From a bacterium (lineage in GTDB: Bacteria > Vulcanimicrobiota > Vulcanimicrobiia > Vulcanimicrobiales > SCRA01), in assembly GCA_004298675.1 (NCBI GenBank), contig SCRI01000064.1:1-64000 (forward strand): a DNA stretch of 64,000 nucleotides. Reading direction: 5' to 3'. Every line of letters begins with the position of its first letter. Position 1 is the stretch's first letter. The position numbers and the translations under genes were made by a program. Positions 59,586 to 64,000 of this stretch are shown here, one piece after another. The notes under the pieces are model-generated. The model saw nothing but the letters and a program-made list of their open reading frames with translations, was not told where the DNA came from and searched no databases.

Positions 59586-60086
59586 ATGACGTTGCACGAG
59601 AAACTGCCGGTCCATCCGTACCATGGGCCCGCGGACCAGAGCGATGAGCCGCACCTGCGCATCGACGGCCTCGTGCGACGGGCGCTGGAGCTGCGCGCAG
59701 CGGATCTTGCCGCGCTGCAGCGGGTGGAGCGCGCCGAGCCGTTCGCCTGCGAGGAGGGTTGGACGGTTCCCGAAGTGCGCTGGCGCGGCATGCTGCTTGC
59801 CGACGTCATCGCGCTGGCGGAGCCGGCGCCTTCGGCGCGCTACGTACGGGTGCACTCCGGTGAATTCGTCGTGCCCGTGGCGCTGGAGGCGGCATCCGGT
59901 GCCATGATCTGCGACGAGATGGACGATCAGCCGCTCTCCCGGGTACACGGGGCACCCTGGCGGTTGTTCGTTCCAGGCGACGCCTGCTTCACCAGCGTGA
60001 AGTGGGTCGAGCGCCTGGAGGTGACGGCCGAACCCGGGGACAACGCCGGCGAGCGCATCGCGCGGGCTAGGCTACGCGAGCCCTAG
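59586..60086 (+). CDS. Small molybdopterin-dependent (sulfite oxidase-fold) protein
   Basis: The 166-residue protein is a stand-alone oxidoreductase molybdopterin-binding domain. The Mo-ligand Cys lies in EPFACEEGWTVPEVRWRGML, followed by LADVIALAEPAP, YVRVHSGEFVVPV, and GAPWRLFVPGDACFTSVKWV. No signal peptide, heme or dimerisation domain is present, so partner and substrate are unknown. It could relate to the YedY/SuoX group. Its last 4 bases overlap the convergent DapA-like gene. Confidence 0.85.
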   Translation: MTLHEKLPVHPYHGPADQSDEPHLRIDGLVRRALELRAADLAALQRVERAEPFACEEGWTVPEVRWRGMLLADVIALAEPAPSARYVRVHSGEFVVPVALEAASGAMICDEMDDQPLSRVHGAPWRLFVPGDACFTSVKWVERLEVTAEPGDNAGERIARARLREP

Positions 60087-61024
60087 ACCGCTACCTGTTC
60101 CGCGTAGCCGGCGTCTTGCCGCACGAGTGCTCGTGCCGCCGTCTCGATGGCCCGGCGCTGTGCGGGGCTTTCGATATTAGAGAGCATCGGCGAGAGACGG
60201 CCCATGTCGGCAATGCCCGCTAACGTCACCCCCTCGTGCAGCACACGAATGGGCGAGATGGCGTCACGCAAGCCCTCGAACGGCAGAAACAACTCGCGAA
60301 TCCGCTCGGCTTCGTGGTAGTCCCGCCCTTTCAAAGCGGCGAGCAGCGCGCTCGAGAGCCGAGGCGCCAGACACACCGTGCCCGACGTGAATCCCGCCAA
60401 GCCGAAGTCACGGAGATGCACCACCGCGGGGCGCTCTCCAATCCCGCTGATGACGATCTCGGTATCAACGAGATGGAGCAAGCGATCCAGATAAGGATCG
60501 ATCAGCGGGTCCGCGCGCACGATCGCGTATTTGATGCCGCACAGAACCCCTTGGCGCGCCAACGTTTGAACGTCCTCTGGCGCGAGGTAACCGTCCTTTT
60601 TGAGATAGAGCACCACGGGCTTCCCCAGGCGTTCGGCGATCATGGCAACCCCGCGCACCACGCCAGCGGGCGAAGCAGGAGCAACAAGCGGCAGCACCAT
60701 GCACGTTGGGAACGGTAACGTCCGCAATACGGCCGCCTGATCCATCGCCTTTCCGAAATCCGGCCCGATGGAAGGGATCACCCAGGTCTGTTCGCCTACG
60801 AGTTCCGCGATCGCTTCGATCGTTTCGGCGTAGCCGGACACGCCCAGCGAGTAGAAGTTCGCGTTCCCGCCGTACATCAGCGTGCTAACGCCGCCGCCTT
60901 CCAGGTGACGAATCAACGTTCGATTGGCCTCCAGATCGAGCGTCAGATCCTCTCGCCGAGCCAACGGCGGGACAGCCAACACGGACCGCTCGAGATCGGC
61001 CTTCGTTACCGGCGTCGTCTTCAT
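60083..61024 (-). CDS. DapA/N-acetylneuraminate lyase-superfamily aldolase
   Basis: The 313-residue TIM-barrel class I aldolase has the substrate loop GGGVSTLMYGGNANFYSLGV, the catalytic Lys in GIKYAIVRADPLID and GFTSGTVCLAPRLS. In most members the first loop is GTTGE; GGNANFY marks a sugar-acid or ketodeoxy acid dehydratase-like subgroup. It is the last gene of a catabolic cluster of four same-strand genes. The physiological substrate is unknown. Confidence 0.88.
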   Translation of the reverse strand: MKTTPVTKADLERSVLAVPPLARREDLTLDLEANRTLIRHLEGGGVSTLMYGGNANFYSLGVSGYAETIEAIAELVGEQTWVIPSIGPDFGKAMDQAAVLRTLPFPTCMVLPLVAPASPAGVVRGVAMIAERLGKPVVLYLKKDGYLAPEDVQTLARQGVLCGIKYAIVRADPLIDPYLDRLLHLVDTEIVISGIGERPAVVHLRDFGLAGFTSGTVCLAPRLSSALLAALKGRDYHEAERIRELFLPFEGLRDAISPIRVLHEGVTLAGIADMGRLSPMLSNIESPAQRRAIETAARALVRQDAGYAEQVAV

Positions 61025-61043
61025 TGCATTGCCCTCACAACTG

Positions 61044-61481
61044 CTAGTCCACGAATTTGCGGATATTCACCGCCACCGCCACCACCTGGCCATGCTGGTT
61101 CGTGCAGGTCAGCTCGCTATAGACCCGCCGCCGCTGCTCGTCGTACTCACGAACCGTGTAGACCGTCTCGATCGTGTCGCCGAAAAACACCGGCGCGGTG
61201 AAGCGCACGCGGTCATACCCGAGCGAGACCGTGCGCCCCAACGGAAGCCGAGCCGACGCCGCCGACATGAAGCCCAGCAGCAGCGTTCCATGCGCGATGC
61301 GGCGGCCATAGCGACCGCCTCGCATGTACTCCTCGTCGAGGTGATTAGGCGAGAAATCCCCGGTCACGCCCGCGTACAGGTAGACGTCGGCTTCGCTGAC
61401 GGTCTTTCTGAAAACGGCGCGCGCTCCGATGGGTACGCCAGCCTCGTCTGAACCAGAGACAGGCTTCACGATACGAGCCAT
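61044..61481 (-). CDS. MaoC-family (R)-hydratase
   Basis: The 145-residue hot-dog protein has GARAVFRKTVSEADVYLYAG, the hydratase motif GDFSPNHLDEEYMRGGRYGR with catalytic Asp and His, IAHGTLLLGFMSA and GYDRVRFTAPVFFGDTI. It should hydrate an enoyl-CoA to the (R)-hydroxyacyl-CoA. It overlaps the CaiB gene by 16 bases and likely works on the CoA ester that enzyme makes. Confidence 0.92.
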   Translation of the reverse strand: MARIVKPVSGSDEAGVPIGARAVFRKTVSEADVYLYAGVTGDFSPNHLDEEYMRGGRYGRRIAHGTLLLGFMSAASARLPLGRTVSLGYDRVRFTAPVFFGDTIETVYTVREYDEQRRRVYSELTCTNQHGQVVAVAVNIRKFVD

Positions 61482-62620
61482 TCGCGCATGATCGCCTCTG
61501 CATGTTCGCCCAGCTCCGGCGGTGCAGTCCAGCCCTCGGCCACGTCGAAGGCGGAATACTTCACCGCCGGTCCAACCACCGGCAGCTCGCCTCCATCTTT
61601 AAGCGCGATCTTCTGCAGCATGCCCCGATGCAGCGCTTGACGGTTCTTGAACACGTCGGCGATGTCGTTGACCGGAGCGCAGGGGACCGCGGCGTCGTCG
61701 AGCCTGGCGCGTAGCTCCTCCGTCGTGAACCCCGCGACCGCGCGGTCGAGCATCTCGTACAACGCCTCACGATGCTCCACACGTGCCTGTCCGTTGGCGA
61801 AGCGCGGATCGTCTTTCAAATCTGGCCGGCCCAAGGCCGCGACGAACGCTTCGAACAGGTTCTGGATGCCGGCTCCGATGACGAGCCACCCGTCCCGCGT
61901 CTTGAAGGCCTTATACGGAACTAAAGCCGCGTGCTCGGAGCCCCATTTGCCACGCACCCGGCCGGCCAGCAAGTATTCCATTGCCGCATCGACCAGAAAC
62001 GCGATCTCGGCTTCGAAGAGGCTGGTCTCCAGCCGTTGCCCTCTGCCGCTGCGCTCGCGTTCGAAGAGAGCCGTCACGATCGCGCCCATCGCGTATTGGC
62101 CGCAGACCAAATCGAAGACCGACGTTCCGAGCTTTACCGGTGCGCCGTTGCGCTCGCCCGTGATGCTCATGAAGCCCCCGAGCGCCTGAATCGTCAGGTC
62201 GAAGGCTCCGGCCTTGGAATCGGGCCCATCCGCACCCATACCGGAAATCGAGGCATAGACGAGTCGAGGATTATCTACGGCGATATCGGCGTAGCCAAGG
62301 CCCAAGCGGTCTATGACTCCCGGCCGGAAGTTCTCGACCACGACGTCGGCTTTGAGGGCGAGCTCTCGGGCGTTACGCCGATCCGTCTCGGTCTTCAGAT
62401 CGAGCATGATGGAGCGTTTATTCCGGTTCGCCGCGAGGAAGCTCATGCTCAAGCCGCGATGGAACGGCGGCCCCTGCGCGCGCAATGGATCCCCGCCGGG
62501 AGGCTCGACCTTCACGACGTCCGCCCCAAGATCGCCCAGCAGCATCGTACAGAACGGCCCGGCATAGAGGCGCGTGAAATCGAGTATACGTATTCCATGA
62601 AGCGGCTTGTGCATCGTCAT
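61466..62620 (-). CDS. CaiB/BaiF family CoA-transferase (second)
   Basis: The 384-residue class III CoA-transferase has RILDFTRLYAGPFCTMLLGD, DLGADVVKVEPPGGDPLRAQ, NRNKRSIMLDLKTE and VVENFRPGVIDRLG. The catalytic Asp lies in SKAGAFDLTIQALGGFMSIT. It shares about the same organisation as the enzyme at 30003 but is clearly divergent. It overlaps its neighbours on both sides (ATGA with the flavoprotein, 16 bases with MaoC). Confidence 0.93.
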   Translation of the reverse strand: MTMHKPLHGIRILDFTRLYAGPFCTMLLGDLGADVVKVEPPGGDPLRAQGPPFHRGLSMSFLAANRNKRSIMLDLKTETDRRNARELALKADVVVENFRPGVIDRLGLGYADIAVDNPRLVYASISGMGADGPDSKAGAFDLTIQALGGFMSITGERNGAPVKLGTSVFDLVCGQYAMGAIVTALFERERSGRGQRLETSLFEAEIAFLVDAAMEYLLAGRVRGKWGSEHAALVPYKAFKTRDGWLVIGAGIQNLFEAFVAALGRPDLKDDPRFANGQARVEHREALYEMLDRAVAGFTTEELRARLDDAAVPCAPVNDIADVFKNRQALHRGMLQKIALKDGGELPVVGPAVKYSAFDVAEGWTAPPELGEHAEAIMREWLVS

Positions 62621-64000
62621 GCTTTCCGTCGCACGAGGCCGGCGCGCTCGTGAGTAAACTCCAGCGCATCGCCACCGGGCGCGAGCGTGGTCACGATGTT
62701 ACCGAGCCATTCGACGTCGTCACGGGCGGGATAATCGGTACGAAAGTGATCCCCTCGACTCTCCGTGCGAAGGAGCGCGCTGTGCGCGATCGTCAGCGCG
62801 AGCTGCGCGCAACGGCCGGCGTGCGTGCGCAACTGACGCGCCGAGCGCAATTCATCGACGACGCGGTCGAGCGTCTCGACCGCCGCGTGCAGCTGCTCGC
62901 CAGCGCGTACGATCCCACAGCCGGTATCGAGGGCCAGGCGAATACGCGCGAGCAACGCCTGCTGCGCGGGGTCGCGTCTGAGCGGCAGCAGATCGGGTTC
63001 CGGCGCGCTTGCGCGAGCGCGATGCCCGTTGCCGGCGCGCCCGTGCTCGGCCGCGGATTCGCCCGCGATCGCACCCATGGCCACGGCTTCGGTACCACCG
63101 TTGGCGGCCAGGCGGTGAGCGCCGTGGGCACCGCCGGCAACTTCGCCCACGGCAAAGAGCCCACGCACTGCGGATGCGCCGGATTCGTCGACGCGTACAC
63201 CGCCCATCAGGTAGTGTTGCGCCGGCATAACTTCGATCAGCGCGTCCGGCGAGCTGGTTCCGAGCGCCGCGAGCACCTGCGAGATCTGCACGTACCGTCC
63301 CACGATCTGCGGGTCCATGTCGCGAATATCGTAGAACACCGCCCCCGCTGGGGTGCCGCGACCCTCTTGGACCTCGCGCACCATGGCGCGACAGATGACG
63401 TCTTTACTCGGTGCGCGTTCGGTGTCGATGAACTCTTCGCCGCGGCCGTTGCGCAGGCGCGCGCCCTCGCGCAACACGGTCGTGGGCAGGTCCCGCCCCC
63501 GTATCTTCGCGGGGGCCGCTGCAATGAACGGCTCGAAGGAGACGAACTCCATGTCGACGAGCGCGGCGCCGGCCTCCAGTGCCGCCAGGTAGCCCACGCC
63601 CAGACTCCCGGGAGGGTTCGTCGTCGCCCCAAATACCTGCCCAGCACCGCCCGTCGCCAAGACCACACTGGGTGCGGCGATCTCCACCCAGCGCTCATCC
63701 GCCGGCAGATAGGCCAGTCCCCCCGCGATCCCGTCGTCGCCAAGCAGCAGCTCGACGAGTACCCCATGATCCAGAAACGTCACCGGCGGGCCGGTGGCAC
63801 GCAACTGCGTTCGCAAAGCCCGCGCGATATCTACCCCGATCATCCCGAGCGAAAAGACGGCCCGCGTCCAACTGCTCCCGGCGGCTTGCCGGCGCGCGAA
63901 GCGGACACCGTCGTGGTGAAACGGGACTCCCAACCCGCGCAAGAAGTGAATCTCGTCCGCGATGCGCCGGGTCATCTGCGCAACGATGCGCGGATCGTTC
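62617..64000 (-). CDS. SdhA/FrdA/NadB-like flavoprotein, 5' end outside window
   Basis: About 460 residues are visible and the frame is still open at the window edge (NDPRIVAQMTRRIADEIHFL), so the N-terminal FAD dinucleotide fold is missing. Present are VVLATGGAGQVFGATTNPPG, a capping domain, HYLMGGVRVDESG, the FAD motif LFAVGEVAGGAHGAHRLAAN and the C-terminal ESRGDHFRTDYP. This fits succinate/fumarate-type oxidoreductases or L-aspartate oxidase-like enzymes. No iron-sulfur partner is seen. It begins the cluster with CaiB, MaoC and the DapA-like aldolase. Confidence 0.88.
   Translation of the reverse strand, partial: NDPRIVAQMTRRIADEIHFLRGLGVPFHHDGVRFARRQAAGSSWTRAVFSLGMIGVDIARALRTQLRATGPPVTFLDHGVLVELLLGDDGIAGGLAYLPADERWVEIAAPSVVLATGGAGQVFGATTNPPGSLGVGYLAALEAGAALVDMEFVSFEPFIAAAPAKIRGRDLPTTVLREGARLRNGRGEEFIDTERAPSKDVICRAMVREVQEGRGTPAGAVFYDIRDMDPQIVGRYVQISQVLAALGTSSPDALIEVMPAQHYLMGGVRVDESGASAVRGLFAVGEVAGGAHGAHRLAANGGTEAVAMGAIAGESAAEHGRAGNGHRARASAPEPDLLPLRRDPAQQALLARIRLALDTGCGIVRAGEQLHAAVETLDRVVDELRSARQLRTHAGRCAQLALTIAHSALLRTESRGDHFRTDYPARDDVEWLGNIVTTLAPGGDALEFTHERAGLVRRKA

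Overview
This window comes from a GC-rich, apparently uncultured environmental bacterium. It contains no rRNA or tRNA. An outer-membrane-type porin with a c-type heme site, Tat-like and Sec-like export signals and several periplasmic binding proteins suggest a two-membrane cell. A nearly complete mevalonate operon next to hemQ, paired gluconate-dehydrogenase-type genes and many CaiB/BaiF, MaoC and PEP-mutase-family genes would fit a soil lineage such as Eremiobacterota or Rokubacteria. That placement is only a guess; no phylogenetic marker is present.

Layout. 0-2 kb: the right end of an IS3-type element interrupts a livG-type ABC ATPase, followed by livF and an unrecognised pair of small genes. 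2-9.2 kb: YceI, an epoxide-hydrolase-like enzyme, a metal P1B-ATPase with its MerR regulator, and an acyl-CoA ligase/enoyl-CoA hydratase pair. 9.36-9.9 kb: an AhpD/carboxymuconolactone-decarboxylase-like gene with an in-frame TGA exactly at the second redox cysteine, a strong selenoprotein candidate. 10-24.7 kb: solute-binding protein, CmtR-like ArsR, MaoC, GMC oxidoreductase with its small subunit, a taurine/nitrate-type ABC importer flanked by two PEP-mutase-family lyases, a methyltransferase, a FUSC-type exporter and LplA. 24.9-32 kb: aminotransferase plus an Fbp/PhnSTU-like ABC importer, then CaiB and enoyl-CoA hydratase. 32-43 kb: assorted oxidoreductases, AtoE, NDH-2, acyl-CoA ligase, ThiD and an EgtB/SenA-like enzyme.

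43-46.4 kb is a mosaic of mobile DNA. A TnpB-only element sits inside a decayed alcohol dehydrogenase gene. Next to it are a chimera of a Phd-type antitoxin and an IS1595-type transposase tail, and an AT-richer orphan gene. 46.4-50.3 kb holds a multicopper oxidase, cytochrome c, heme-porin and membrane-protein cluster.

50.5-56.2 kb is the most striking operon: hemQ, mvaD, mvaK2, a single gene fusing class II HMG-CoA reductase to mevalonate kinase, and type I idi, all overlapping or nearly touching. It would turn HMG-CoA into IPP/DMAPP; HMG-CoA synthase is not in the window. 56-64 kb: a MOSC/reductase/ferredoxin fusion, a redoxin, a mazEF pair, a small molybdopterin-domain protein and a catabolic cluster (DapA-like, MaoC, CaiB, SdhA-like flavoprotein) that runs off the end.
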